From Methylotenera sp. (lineage in GTDB: Bacteria; Pseudomonadota; Gammaproteobacteria; Burkholderiales; Methylophilaceae), in the NCBI GenBank assembly GCA_017880905.1, contig JADGRO010000001.1:1-39605 (forward strand): a stretch of DNA of 39,605 bases, read 5' to 3'. The notes below the pieces were generated by a model, which worked only from the letters and a program-made list of their open reading frames with translations, searched no databases and had not been told where the DNA came from. Shown piece after piece: positions 1-9,296 of the stretch (its first letter is position 1; every line of letters begins with the position of its first letter). The translations under genes and the position numbers were made by a program.

Positions 1-31
1 ATTTCAAAAGTTACGTAATGAAACACTTTGA

Positions 32-382
<351 letters not shown>

Positions 383-392
383 GGGGCATAAC

Positions 393-1925
393 ATGAAGAA
401 ATTTTTATCGATATTATCGCTAATTGGCCTTGTGGGTTTAGGGCTAACCAACAATTTAAGTTTTGCTGATGATGCTGCGGCACCTGTTGCAGCAACCGCT
501 GATACCGCGGCACCAGCTGCAGCTCCTGCCGATGCAGCTCCCGCTGCCCCAGCAGCAACGGCATCCACACCAAAATGTGGTGACAAAGGCTTTGATTGTA
601 ATAAAGGGGATGTGGCATGGATGATGACCTCCACTGCATTCGTATTGCTCATGACGGTTCCAGGTCTTGCATTGTTCTATGCAGGTATGGTACGCAGAAA
701 AAATGCGCTATCCACCGTAATGCAAAGCTTCGCCATTTTTTGTGTTGTTGCTGTGCTCTGGGTTATCTACGGCTACAGCATGGCATTTACAGCAGGTCAT
801 GAAGGCAACGCGCTTGCACCATTTATTGGGTCGCTCGATAAACTGTTTATGGCAGGAGATGATCCTACCACGGCAGTTGCAGCAACTTTCAGTAAAGGGC
901 AATATCTCCCCGATTATGTTTACTGCATGTTCCAACTTACCTTTGCGGCAATTACAGTCGCTTTGATTACAGGTGGTTTCGCGGAGCGTTTTAAATTTAG
1001 TGCAATGATTTTATTTAGTATTCTTTGGTTTACTTTTGCCTATCTTCCAGTTGCACACATGGTATGGTATTGGGATGGTCCTGATGCTTACACTGCTGTC
1101 AAGGGTGCTGCCGATGTTGCCAACAGCCATGCTGGCTTCATTTTCCAAAAAGGTGCGCTGGACTTTGCGGGTGGTACTGTGGTGCACATCAATGCTGGTA
1201 TTGCCGCTCTAGTGTGTGCCATATTTCTTGGCAAACGCAACGGTTTCGGCAAGGTTGCAATGCCGCCACATAGCTTGATAATGACCGCAATTGGTACCGG
1301 TCTTTTGTGGATGGGTTGGTTCGGTTTTAATGCTGGTTCTGCACTTGAAGCGACTGGTGCAGCAGGTCTTGCGTTCTTTAACACATTGTTTGGTACGGCT
1401 GTTGCTGGTGTGGCTTGGATGTGTACTGAGTGGGTGCTTAAAGGCAAACCTAGTTTACTTGGCGTGTGCTCAGGGATTGTTGCTGGTTTAGTTGCTATTA
1501 CCCCAGCAGCTGGTTACGTGGGTCCAATGGGTGCACTGATTATATGTGCAACCGCTGGCGTAGTCTGCTTGCTTGCATCTACAAAAGTTAAAGCTATGTT
1601 TGGATATGATGATTCACTAGATACCTTTGGCGTGCACTGTGTTGGTGGGATTATCGGCTCGCTTGGTACTGGTATATTCGTCAATCCTGCCTATGGCGGA
1701 ACTGGTGTATATGACTATGTAGCCAATAAGGTTGGTGATTTTAATGCTAGCGCACAAATCGTTTCCCAACTATGGGACATCGGCATCACACTAGCTTGGT
1801 CAGGTACGGTTGCATTGTTAATCTTAGTAGTCTTAAAATATACAATCGGTATTCGTTCAAGCGATGAAGCTCAAGAAGAGGGCTTGGATCTTGCTGATCA
1901 TGGCGAGTCTGCATACAATCTCTAG
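393..1925 (+). CDS. amtB: Ammonium transporter AmtB
   Basis: Inner-membrane ammonium channel of the Amt/Mep/Rh family, 510 residues from this start. A longer in-frame reading opens at 357 inside glnK. The ATG at 393 is preferred because AAGGGG precedes it and a signal peptide follows directly (MKKFLSILSLIGLVGLGL...SFA). After the signal comes an Ala/Pro-rich linker, then the Amt core beginning near DVAWMMTSTAFVLLMTVPG, with about 11 hydrophobic segments. The pore twin-histidine sites are recognisable in GGTVVHINAG and DTFGVHCVGGIIGS. It forms an operon with glnK. The Ala/Pro linker is longer than in minimal Amt proteins but unlikely to alter function. Confidence 0.95.
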   Translation: MKKFLSILSLIGLVGLGLTNNLSFADDAAAPVAATADTAAPAAAPADAAPAAPAATASTPKCGDKGFDCNKGDVAWMMTSTAFVLLMTVPGLALFYAGMVRRKNALSTVMQSFAIFCVVAVLWVIYGYSMAFTAGHEGNALAPFIGSLDKLFMAGDDPTTAVAATFSKGQYLPDYVYCMFQLTFAAITVALITGGFAERFKFSAMILFSILWFTFAYLPVAHMVWYWDGPDAYTAVKGAADVANSHAGFIFQKGALDFAGGTVVHINAGIAALVCAIFLGKRNGFGKVAMPPHSLIMTAIGTGLLWMGWFGFNAGSALEATGAAGLAFFNTLFGTAVAGVAWMCTEWVLKGKPSLLGVCSGIVAGLVAITPAAGYVGPMGALIICATAGVVCLLASTKVKAMFGYDDSLDTFGVHCVGGIIGSLGTGIFVNPAYGGTGVYDYVANKVGDFNASAQIVSQLWDIGITLAWSGTVALLILVVLKYTIGIRSSDEAQEEGLDLADHGESAYNL

Positions 1926-1947
1926 TTACTATTTTTAGGGTCAATTT

Positions 1948-1978
1948 AAGGCGGACACATCTGTGTCCGCCTTTTTTT
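1948..1978 (+). terminator. Rho-independent terminator of glnK-amtB
   Basis: A perfect 12-bp GC-rich stem (arms AAGGCGGACACA and TGTGTCCGCCTT) is followed by a T run. It lies 22 bp after the amtB stop. Confidence 0.93.
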
Positions 1979-2091
1979 GCCTGTAGCTACTAAGTAGCTA
2001 TTAGCTAAAATTCGGCTCACCTGCTACTTAAACATTTAAGTACACATGTGGGTTCGTTTTTATCTGCATTACTTATTTTTTCAAATATCAC

Positions 2092-2128
2092 TTGACATAT
2101 ATAACTAAATAACTAATTATATAGTTAT
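2092..2128 (+). promoter_or_regulatory. Probable promoter and operator of the ArsR-type regulator
   Basis: A consensus -35 TTGACA (2092-2097) is followed about 16-17 bp later by AT-rich -10-like sequence. Just downstream is a perfect inverted repeat, ATAACTA (2109-2115), six bases, TAGTTAT (2122-2128). Its right arm runs into the ATG at 2127. A further ATAACTA copy lies at 2101-2107. The palindrome fits the size of an ArsR-type dimer site, so autorepression is plausible. No Shine-Dalgarno is visible, so the mRNA may be leaderless. Confidence 0.5.
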
Positions 2129-2432
2129 GAACTTAATCACTGAAATACCGATTGAGTGGAAAAACATCTCAGATTTGTTCATCGCATTAGGCGATGAGCA
2201 ACGTCAGCGTATATTATTAGCATTTGAAAAAGAAGAACGACTCAATATTCTGCAAATTGTAGCCAGCTCCAAATTAGGCCGCACCGCCGTTACGCACCAC
2301 CTGAAATTATTACATCGCAGCGGCGCACTAAACAGCGAAAAAATCGGTAAAGAAGTGTTTTTTTGGGTAAACAAAACACACATCATGACCGAGATTCAAA
2401 ACGTTTTAGATTATATAAAAAACGAGATTTAG
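2127..2432 (+). CDS. ArsR-family winged-helix regulator without metal-binding cysteines
   Basis: A 101-residue winged-helix protein. The recognition-helix region SSKLGRTAVTHHLKLLHRSGAL matches the ArsR/SmtB pattern, followed by a wing around EKIGKEVFFWVN. There are no cysteines, so it is not a classical thiol-type metal sensor; the ligand is unknown. It is transcribed toward aas, 26 bp away, and probably controls the downstream lipid unit, though this is inferred from position. A palindrome overlapping its own start suggests autoregulation. The start is set by the good upstream promoter and the lack of an alternative. Confidence 0.75.
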   Translation: MNLITEIPIEWKNISDLFIALGDEQRQRILLAFEKEERLNILQIVASSKLGRTAVTHHLKLLHRSGALNSEKIGKEVFFWVNKTHIMTEIQNVLDYIKNEI

Positions 2433-2458
2433 ATAAAAAATGAAATTAAGGGGCTCGT

Positions 2459-4591
2459 ATGCTAGCAAGCATCTTACGCTTTATTAGTAAAATACTGTTT
2501 CGAGTGGAAGTGCGCGGCCTAGAGAATGTACCGCCTGATGACGGGATATTGATTGTCGCCAATCACGAATCGTTTTTAGATGGTCTGCTGCTCGGCCTGT
2601 TTATACCCAAAAAAGCCACATTTGTCGTGCATTCTACGGTACTCAAAAACTGGTGGTTCAGGCAATTTTTACGGTTAACGCCATATTTAACCGTCGATCC
2701 AACCAGCCCGTTTGCTATGAAAAAAGTCATTAAATTGCTAGATGCTGGTAAAAATGTAGTCATTTTCCCGGAAGGGCGTATCACCCTCACTGGTAGTCTA
2801 ATGAAGGTGTACGAGGGACCTGGTTTTGTTGCAGCCAAAACAGGCGCCACGATTTTGCCCGTGCGCATCGATGGCGCGGCTGAGTCATACTTCGGAAGAC
2901 TGTGTGGGCATCATCTAAGAAAATTGCACCCCAGAGTCACATTAACGATAATGCCCACCACCAGTGTGGTGATGCCTAAACCCACACATCATAGCTTCCC
3001 TACCGCCAAGCAACGTCGTCGTATCGCGGGCGAAGGTATGCGCAGCGTGATGCAAAAAATGCTATTTCAAGCACAAAAAAGCCGCACCATATTCGAAGCA
3101 TTTTTGGACGCAATAGATAGATACGGCAGCAATTTTAAATTAATCGAAGACTTAAGCGAAACAGAAGAAACCTATCAGGACTTATTAAAAAAGAGTTTAG
3201 CTTTGGGCAAATTGGCTACCAAAGTCTGTGCTCCGAACGAAACAGTTGGCGTACTGATGCCCAATATTACCAACACGCTGGCGCTTATTTTAGGTATGAA
3301 TGCGTTTAACCGTGTGCCAGCCATGCTCAACTATACGGCGGGCACGTCAGGCATGCAAAACGCCTGTACCGCCGCTAATATTAAAACAGTCATCACTTCA
3401 CACAAGTTTATTGAAGCCGCCAACCTTGAAAGCGTAGTAGCAAATTTTCAAAATCTGAACATAGTGTACTTAGAAGATTTACGTGCAGATTTTGGCATGT
3501 TAGACCGCGCTTGGTTGATGGGTTATGCCCTGCATTATCCCCGCTCAGCCATGGAAACCAACAAACACGATCAACCAGCAGTAGTGCTATTTACCTCAGG
3601 CAGCGAAGGCAAGCCTAAAGGCGTGGTGCACTCGCATAAAAGCATTTTGGCTAACGTGGCACAAATTTCAGCTATACTCGATTTTAACCCCACCGATAAA
3701 ATGATGATGGTGTTACCGGTTTTTCACTCGTTTGGGTTTACAGGCTCGCTCATCGCACTACTCAATGGCATCAAAATCAATGTGTTCCCGTCGCCTTTGC
3801 AATACAAAATTATTCCCGAATTAATCTACGACCGTGGCTGTACCATATTTTTTGCAACCAGCACCTTCTTAAGTAATTACGCCAAATTCGCACACCCTTA
3901 TGATTTTTATAAGCTCAGAATCGTCGTGGCAGGCGCCGAAAAACTGAATGATGAAGTGCGCAAAACTTATTCAGAAAAGTTTGGTATCCGCATTTTAGAA
4001 GCCTATGGCGCCACCGAATGCGCGCCTGGCATCTCCATCAATACGCCCATGGCCAACTTAAACGGCAGTGTCGGTCAATTGGTACCAGGCCTGGAACACA
4101 AGCTGGAAACAGTGCCTGGCATTGACAATGGCGGCTTGCTACATGTGCGCGGCGAAAATGTGATGATGGGTTATTATTTGTTTGATAATCCTGGCGCTCT
4201 TAACCCACCAGCAGATGGTTGGTACAACACCGGTGATATTGTCGAAGTCGATGTGCAAGGTTTTGTGCATATTAGAGGCCGGGTAAAACGCTTTGCCAAA
4301 GTCGCGGGCGAAATGGTCTCGCTGGAAGTGGTAGAGCAAATCGCCAATACCGCCGCGCCAGATCAACAACATGCTGCAAGCTCAATTAGCGATGCGCAGC
4401 GTGGTGAAAGCATCATGCTGTTCACCACAGATAAAAAATTAAAACGTGAAGATTTACAAATTGTCGCAAAAAACCTTGGTCTGCCAGAACTTGCGGTTGC
4501 AAGAAAAATAATTGCAGTTGAAGAAATACCATTGTTAGGTACGGGCAAAACCGATTATGTCACGTTAAAACAAATGGCTGAGACTGCTTAA
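2459..4591 (+). CDS. aas: Bifunctional acyltransferase / acyl-ACP synthetase (Aas-type)
   Basis: A 710-residue two-domain protein, close in length and layout to E. coli Aas. Residues 1-200 are a PlsC-type acyltransferase with the HX4D motif (His36-Asp41 in NHESFLDG) and FPEGR near residue 103. Residues about 220-710 are an AMP-forming adenylating domain with the P-loop-like segment LFTSGSEGKPKGVVHSHKS and YGATECAP. Aas activates free fatty acid onto its bound ACP and transfers it to lysophosphatidylethanolamine imported by LplT, repairing inner-membrane phospholipids. The ATG is preceded by AAGGGG. A downstream lplT homologue in the same unit supports the assignment. It is associated with the inner membrane. 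Confidence 0.9.
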   Translation: MLASILRFISKILFRVEVRGLENVPPDDGILIVANHESFLDGLLLGLFIPKKATFVVHSTVLKNWWFRQFLRLTPYLTVDPTSPFAMKKVIKLLDAGKNVVIFPEGRITLTGSLMKVYEGPGFVAAKTGATILPVRIDGAAESYFGRLCGHHLRKLHPRVTLTIMPTTSVVMPKPTHHSFPTAKQRRRIAGEGMRSVMQKMLFQAQKSRTIFEAFLDAIDRYGSNFKLIEDLSETEETYQDLLKKSLALGKLATKVCAPNETVGVLMPNITNTLALILGMNAFNRVPAMLNYTAGTSGMQNACTAANIKTVITSHKFIEAANLESVVANFQNLNIVYLEDLRADFGMLDRAWLMGYALHYPRSAMETNKHDQPAVVLFTSGSEGKPKGVVHSHKSILANVAQISAILDFNPTDKMMMVLPVFHSFGFTGSLIALLNGIKINVFPSPLQYKIIPELIYDRGCTIFFATSTFLSNYAKFAHPYDFYKLRIVVAGAEKLNDEVRKTYSEKFGIRILEAYGATECAPGISINTPMANLNGSVGQLVPGLEHKLETVPGIDNGGLLHVRGENVMMGYYLFDNPGALNPPADGWYNTGDIVEVDVQGFVHIRGRVKRFAKVAGEMVSLEVVEQIANTAAPDQQHAASSISDAQRGESIMLFTTDKKLKREDLQIVAKNLGLPELAVARKIIAVEEIPLLGTGKTDYVTLKQMAETA

Positions 4592-4593
4592 TT

Positions 4594-5427
4594 TTGCTAC
4601 TAAAAATTAAAAAAATCAGCTTATTTTTTATTTTTCTATATTGCGCCAATTGCATCACCGTTTATTTTTTACAAACCAGTATGTTGTTTCCCGCCTACTT
4701 AACAAAGCCCGTTCTCAACAACTGGCAGCCAACGGCCGGAGATAGCGCGATACAGACTTTTGTAAATAGTAGCTGTGGCAAAATTCATTTGGTCGTCTGG
4801 AAAATAAAACAAGCCAAAGGCACCATTATGATGTTTCACGGCAATGCAGAAAGTGTTGCCAGCATTAACGACTATGCATATAAATTTAACGATTTAGGTT
4901 ATAACTTAATGGCTTGGGATTATCCTAATTATGGACGTTCTAGCGCATGTTTGTTCAGTCAAGCAGAGTTATTAAATGATGCGGAAAGTGCCTACCAGTG
5001 GCTCGCCAGCCAAGAAAAACCTGAAAGAATTATTATTTTTGGTTATTCAGTTGGAACAGGAATCGCCGTTTATACAGCAAGTCAGCACCCACAACATGAT
5101 GTCTATTTAGTTGCAGCTTACGATAGCTTACTAAATGTGGCAAAGGAGCATTCTTCTATCTACCTGCCTATCAATTTAGTGATGCGCTACCCGCTCCCAG
5201 CTTATGAATGGATTAAAAAAATAAAGGGCCATGTACACATGTTACACGGCACGCAAGATAAATTAATTAGCCCAGCTCGTGCAAAAGCGCTATTCAGCAA
5301 AGCCAATAAAAACGCTGATATAGAATGGGTGGCGGATGCAGGTCATGCAGATGACAAATTGTTTAGGTATCGTAACGCGTGGATGCAACGCCATTTAGCA
5401 ATGGATAGAGAACAAATTGCCCAATAA
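4594..5427 (+). CDS. Membrane-anchored alpha/beta hydrolase between aas and lplT
   Basis: A 277-residue alpha/beta hydrolase of the BEM46/YfhR-like kind. An N-terminal hydrophobic stretch (residues 8-27) is a signal anchor, putting the catalytic part on the periplasmic side. Motifs: the oxyanion-region HGNAES (82-87), the nucleophile elbow GYSVGTG with Ser152, and probable Asp222 (HGTQDKLIS) and His251 (AGHADD). The start is a TTG two bases after the aas stop; an ATG exists at residue 30 but would lose the anchor. It overlaps lplT by 11 bp, so the three genes are translationally coupled. A lysophospholipase or esterase role would suit this context, but the substrate is unknown. Confidence 0.75.
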   Translation: MLLKIKKISLFFIFLYCANCITVYFLQTSMLFPAYLTKPVLNNWQPTAGDSAIQTFVNSSCGKIHLVVWKIKQAKGTIMMFHGNAESVASINDYAYKFNDLGYNLMAWDYPNYGRSSACLFSQAELLNDAESAYQWLASQEKPERIIIFGYSVGTGIAVYTASQHPQHDVYLVAAYDSLLNVAKEHSSIYLPINLVMRYPLPAYEWIKKIKGHVHMLHGTQDKLISPARAKALFSKANKNADIEWVADAGHADDKLFRYRNAWMQRHLAMDREQIAQ

Positions 5428-6607
5428 CATAAATCTACTTTCTCGCGGCATGATTGCTGTATTAATCGCACAGTTTGTATCGGCATTGGCCGATAACGCT
5501 CTACTTTTTGCAGCAATTGCGCTTTTGAAATCGCTCGCAGCGCCGAGTTGGCAAATCCCGATGTTGCAGGAATTTTTTGTACTCGCATTTATTTTACTTG
5601 CTCCTTTTGTTGGGCCATTTGCAGATGGCTTTCCCAAGGGTCGCGTCATGTTAATCGCCAATATGCTCAAATTGTTAGGTGCAGGTGCTATGCTGGCTGG
5701 ACTTAATCCACTATTGGCTTATGGCTTGGTTGGCATCGGTGCTGCGGCCTATTCGCCAGCAAAATATGGCATTTTAAGTGAATTAGTTTCAGCTGAGAAA
5801 TTGGTCAAAGCCAATAGCCTGATTGAAGGCTCAACCATCGTGGCCATTTTATTAGGCGCGGTGCTTGGCGGAAAATTGGCGGATTTTTCAACCTCAGTTG
5901 CTTTAACCGCAGTGTGCGGATGTTATTTTTTTGCTGCTATTGCCAATACATTTATACCGCGTTTAGGGGTAGCAAGGCCGGACACAAGATTACAACTCAT
6001 CAAGCTTGCTAAAGAATTTTTTACGGCACTTAAAATTTTATCATTTAACAAAGATGCGCGCTTTTCATTAATTGGATCCAGCGTATTTTGGGGCACTGGC
6101 TCAACACTACGTTTGTTATTAGTCGCCTGGGTGCCAGTCGCATTAGGCATTGACGATTTAAGCATGCCTGCTAACTTAAGCGGTGCGGTAGCTATAGGAA
6201 TCGCAATTGGCGCTGCTTTGGCAGCAAATTTTGTTAACCTCAAAACTATCAATCGCGTGCTGCCAGCGGGGCTTTTAATCGGAATACTTATTATGCTGCT
6301 TGCACATACTACACATTTATACTTTGCCATAGCCTTGCTGGTACTGGTTGGCGCAGCTGGTGGTTTTTATGTAGTACCGCTCAATGCTCTATTGCAAGAG
6401 CGTGGCCACGAAAGTGTTGGCGCAGGCAATGCGGTTGCAGTACAAAACTTTTTTGAAAACTTTTGTATGATGACATTGGTCGGGCTTTATATTGTCATGG
6501 CAAAAAATAATGTACCCGTAATCACCACTACTTTTGTTTTTGGTGGTTTTATTTTGTTCGCTATTGGCATTTTGGCTTTAAAACGAGCAGGCAATCACAG
6601 CCAATAA
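5417..6607 (+). CDS. lplT: Lysophospholipid transporter LplT (MFS)
   Basis: A 396-residue MFS flippase with about 12 hydrophobic segments. The N-terminus (LIAQFVSALADNALLFAAIALL), the loop FAKGFPKG-like PFADGFPKGRVM, and the segment AAAYSPAKYGILSELVSAEKLVKANSLIEG are characteristic of LplT. LplT moves lysophosphatidylethanolamine across the inner membrane for Aas. The start is a TTG at 5417 inside the hydrolase gene. The 11-bp overlap, and the N-terminus following soon after, leave no better start. In E. coli lplT precedes aas; here the order is aas-hydrolase-lplT. Confidence 0.85.
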   Translation: MPNNINLLSRGMIAVLIAQFVSALADNALLFAAIALLKSLAAPSWQIPMLQEFFVLAFILLAPFVGPFADGFPKGRVMLIANMLKLLGAGAMLAGLNPLLAYGLVGIGAAAYSPAKYGILSELVSAEKLVKANSLIEGSTIVAILLGAVLGGKLADFSTSVALTAVCGCYFFAAIANTFIPRLGVARPDTRLQLIKLAKEFFTALKILSFNKDARFSLIGSSVFWGTGSTLRLLLVAWVPVALGIDDLSMPANLSGAVAIGIAIGAALAANFVNLKTINRVLPAGLLIGILIMLLAHTTHLYFAIALLVLVGAAGGFYVVPLNALLQERGHESVGAGNAVAVQNFFENFCMMTLVGLYIVMAKNNVPVITTTFVFGGFILFAIGILALKRAGNHSQ

Positions 6608-6736
6608 TCTAATGAAAATCATGAGCTTGTTTTAAGCAGATTAGATACGGCTATTTTTTGCCCGCCGCGTATTATTCAATCTACGTTGTGGATGTGTGAA
6701 AGCAACCAGACGAATCTTAAACAAAGGAGAACTACT

Positions 6737-6808
6737 ATGTGGACAAAACCAGCTGCTACTGAAATGCGTTTCGGTTTCGAAGTTACAATGTACGTAATGA
6801 ATAAATAA
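6737..6808 (+). CDS. pqqA: Coenzyme PQQ precursor peptide PqqA (stand-alone)
   Basis: A 23-residue peptide, too short for ordinary gene finders. It starts MWTKPAATEMRFGFE and contains the core EVTMY, in which Glu15 and Tyr19 are the pair fused into PQQ. AAAGGAGA (from 6723) gives a good ribosome site and a strong terminator follows 18 bp later, so it is a single-gene transcript. PqqA is bound by PqqD, cross-linked by the radical SAM enzyme PqqE, and processed onward. No pqqB, C, D or E is nearby, so those enzymes must be elsewhere. Monocistronic or multiple pqqA copies are known in methylotrophs, which need much PQQ for methanol dehydrogenase. Confidence 0.93.
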   Translation: MWTKPAATEMRFGFEVTMYVMNK

Positions 6809-6826
6809 TTCGTTCAAACGTCGTTG

Positions 6827-6852
6827 AAAAGGGCGCGAGGAGCGCCCTTTTT
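6827..6852 (+). terminator. Bidirectional terminator between pqqA and mltA
   Basis: Stem GGGCGC/GCGCCC with a GAGGA loop, flanked by an A run on one side and a T run on the other. The hairpin can therefore end pqqA transcripts on the plus strand and mltA operon transcripts on the minus strand. Confidence 0.9.
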
Positions 6853-6877
6853 ATTTGCTCACCATTTATAAATGGAA

Positions 6878-8113
6878 TTACTTGGGAAACTGAAAGTCTT
6901 TAGGCAGCAACACCCAAATTTTACCAGTTTGTTTCATCGCACCAGCTAGTTTGCCTGCGTTATCACCCGCGCCCCAAAACAAATCGGCCCGCACCCCGCC
7001 TTTAATGGCACCACCGGTATCTTGCGCCATCATCAAGCGCTTAAGTGGCTTGTTATCATTGGGTTGCGTAGTTGATAAAAAAACTGGTGCCCCTAGCGGT
7101 ACAAATTTAGGGTCTATCGCAACACTGCGCTCCGCAGTAATTGGCACGCCAAGCGCGCCGAGTGGCCCAGAAAAGTCTGCGGGCAGTTCTTTGAAAAATA
7201 CATAGCTCGGGTTACTGTTAAGCAAATCACGTAATTTTGCTAAATTATTACGTGCCCAGTTTTTAATGCCTTGCATCGAAGCTTGGTCGAGCGTCAATTC
7301 GCCACGATCAACCAAAATACGACCAACCGAGTTATAAGTTTGCCCATTTTGATCAGCATACCCAACGTGAACATCCTCGCCGTTATCCAGCTTTACCAAG
7401 CCAGAACCTTGTACTTGCAAGAAAAAAACATCAATGATATCGTCAATCCACAGCAGCTCGGTTCCTGCCAGCGGCGCTGGGTTTGCCTCGATGTCTGCGC
7501 GCGTTAGATAAGGCAATAACTTATTCCCGACCAGTTTGCCGCGTACACGTTTATTTTTAAGTTCAGGGTACACATCCGCCAGTTCCACATTGATTAAATC
7601 AGCAGGCTGTTTGTAGAGTGGATATGGATATTGGCTAGACTTGGTACGACTGCCTTTAAGCATGGGTTCGTAATATCCTGTAATCAGTCCTGTATCAGTG
7701 CCATCCTGATTGTTAGCACTGTAAACATTAAAATATTGTATAAAATAGGCTTTCGTAGCCTGTTTATTTGGCTTTTTTAGCGCTTTGGCAGCACTACAAA
7801 CTGTTTGCCACTGTGCTTTATGGATGAGTGTGTTGCAACTCTCCAACCATGCAGGCCAAGCAGCGCTTACGTCATCCTCAGTAAAACCATCGATATTGTT
7901 CCAATTTGTTGGTTTTAAAAGTGCGTAATCTGGCGTACTTATTGGTATCGTAGCCTTTGTATCAATATTGGTTTTTGGTGTATCTGGTAACTGAACTGGT
8001 GCGGTTGGGCAATCGCAAGTCTGCGCATTTTTTTCTAACTCAGGCTTTACGTTGCGTTTAGCACATGAAGTTGCGAGTAGTGCCAAACATAGCAGTATTA
8101 AAAACTTTTTCAA
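6878..8113 (-). CDS. mltA: Membrane-bound lytic murein transglycosylase A (lipoprotein)
   Basis: A 411-residue MltA. The N-terminus carries a lipoprotein signal ending LLATSC, with the lipid-bearing Cys17. It is followed by a Pro/Thr-rich linker, the MltA barrel (GLITGYYEPMLKGSRTKS), and a C-terminal 3D domain with AQDTGGAIKGGVRADLFWG, which holds the catalytic Asp. MltA cleaves the MurNAc-GlcNAc bond to give 1,6-anhydromuropeptides and is anchored in the outer membrane. It is the last gene of the thiS-thiG-apaG-mltA run, 9 bp after apaG. Confidence 0.93.
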   Translation of the reverse strand: MKKFLILLCLALLATSCAKRNVKPELEKNAQTCDCPTAPVQLPDTPKTNIDTKATIPISTPDYALLKPTNWNNIDGFTEDDVSAAWPAWLESCNTLIHKAQWQTVCSAAKALKKPNKQATKAYFIQYFNVYSANNQDGTDTGLITGYYEPMLKGSRTKSSQYPYPLYKQPADLINVELADVYPELKNKRVRGKLVGNKLLPYLTRADIEANPAPLAGTELLWIDDIIDVFFLQVQGSGLVKLDNGEDVHVGYADQNGQTYNSVGRILVDRGELTLDQASMQGIKNWARNNLAKLRDLLNSNPSYVFFKELPADFSGPLGALGVPITAERSVAIDPKFVPLGAPVFLSTTQPNDNKPLKRLMMAQDTGGAIKGGVRADLFWGAGDNAGKLAGAMKQTGKIWVLLPKDFQFPK

Positions 8114-8122
8114 ACTGTTTAC

Positions 8123-8515
8123 CTAATTTAACATTTTGGGCACGGCTAGGGTAAATGACTCAATTACTGCTTCAAACATGGTGCCATCTTCTGCAACTAT
8201 TTGATAAGTGCCACGCATAGAGCCTATCGGCGTGGCCAATAGTGTGCCACTGGTATATTCAAATTGTTGGTTGGGCTGCAATAAAGGCTGCGCCCCAACT
8301 ACGCCCAAACCTTTGACTTCTTGTACGTGATTATTGGCATCGGTAATTATCCAGTGGCGACTAATCAGCTGCGCCGCAATACTACCCATATTGCTGATGG
8401 TTATAGTGTAAGCAAAGGCATATTGATTGTCATTTGGACTAGATTGATCCGGCAAATAAGCAGTTTCAACACTCACTGAAAACGCATATTTTTTACCTGA
8501 TACCATTTTAACCAA
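8123..8515 (-). CDS. apaG: ApaG (Co2+/Mg2+ efflux-associated) protein
   Basis: A 130-residue beta-sandwich (fibronectin III-like) protein matching ApaG at about the usual length. The hallmark segments are [43 protein letters not shown], and [21 protein letters not shown]. The biochemical role is unsettled; in enterobacteria apaG is linked to cobalt resistance and to the apaH region. It overlaps the end of thiG by 8 bp, which points to coupled translation. Confidence 0.9.
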   Translation of the reverse strand: MVKMVSGKKYAFSVSVETAYLPDQSSPNDNQYAFAYTITISNMGSIAAQLISRHWIITDANNHVQEVKGLGVVGAQPLLQPNQQFEYTSGTLLATPIGSMRGTYQIVAEDGTMFEAVIESFTLAVPKMLN

Positions 8516-9290
8516 TCATGCCGCTGGTGGGAGAACTTGGGCTAGCCGAATACAGTTTTTTGGGCATACGTCCTGCCAAATATGACTCGCGACCTGCTTC
8601 AATGGCTTTTTTCATCGCACCCGCCATCATAATGGGGTCACGCGCTGCAGCAATTGCAGTATTCATTAGCACTCCGTCGCAACCAAGCTCCATAGCGATC
8701 GCCGCGTCCCCCGCACAACCAACACCCGCATCCACTAACACAGGGATTCTTGCGTTTTCGATAATAATCTGTAAATTCCATGGGTTCAAAATGCCCATGC
8801 CAGAACCAATAAGTGAGGCCAATGGCATAATGGCACGGCAACCAATATCTTCAAGCTGCTTGGCGATAATCGGGTCGTCCGAGGTATACACCATCACATC
8901 AAAGCCATCTTTTACCAAAGTTTTTGCGGCCGCAATAGTTTCTATCACATTGGGATAAAGCGTTTTTGGATCGCCTAATACCTCCAACTTGACTAATTTG
9001 TGACCATCCAACAACTCACGTGCCAAACGCAAAGTACGCACCGCGTCATCGGCCGAGTAACAACCAGCAGTATTAGGCAAATAAGTAAATTCTTCAGGTG
9101 GCAAATACTCTAGCAATGAAGGTTCACCGGCGTTTTGGCCAATATTGGTACGGCGTATAGCCACCGTAATAATCTGCGCACCACTGGCGTCAATCGCTGC
9201 ACGCGTTTCGGCAAAATCTTTATACTTACCTGTGCCCACCAATAAGCGTGAGTGGTAAGGCTTACCAGCAATAATAAGTTGCTTATTCAT
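8508..9290 (-). CDS. thiG: Thiazole synthase ThiG
   Basis: A 260-residue TIM-barrel enzyme that builds the thiazole phosphate of thiamine. It condenses 1-deoxyxylulose 5-phosphate, dehydroglycine or iminoglycine, and the thiocarboxylate sulfur of ThiS. The Schiff-base lysine is probably Lys101 in [11 protein letters not shown]. Phosphate-binding and barrel segments [29 protein letters not shown] are intact. thiS lies 6 bp upstream. No CUGAGA-type TPP riboswitch was seen ahead of thiS. Confidence 0.96.
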   Translation of the reverse strand: MNKQLIIAGKPYHSRLLVGTGKYKDFAETRAAIDASGAQIITVAIRRTNIGQNAGEPSLLEYLPPEEFTYLPNTAGCYSADDAVRTLRLARELLDGHKLVKLEVLGDPKTLYPNVIETIAAAKTLVKDGFDVMVYTSDDPIIAKQLEDIGCRAIMPLASLIGSGMGILNPWNLQIIIENARIPVLVDAGVGCAGDAAIAMELGCDGVLMNTAIAAARDPIMMAGAMKKAIEAGRESYLAGRMPKKLYSASPSSPTSGMIG

Positions 9291-9296
9291 AAAGTT

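Noticed and set aside
5488-5500. GCCGATAA inside lplT as a sigma28 box
   Set aside because: No TAAAG-type box at the required 11-base spacing, and it lies inside a gene.
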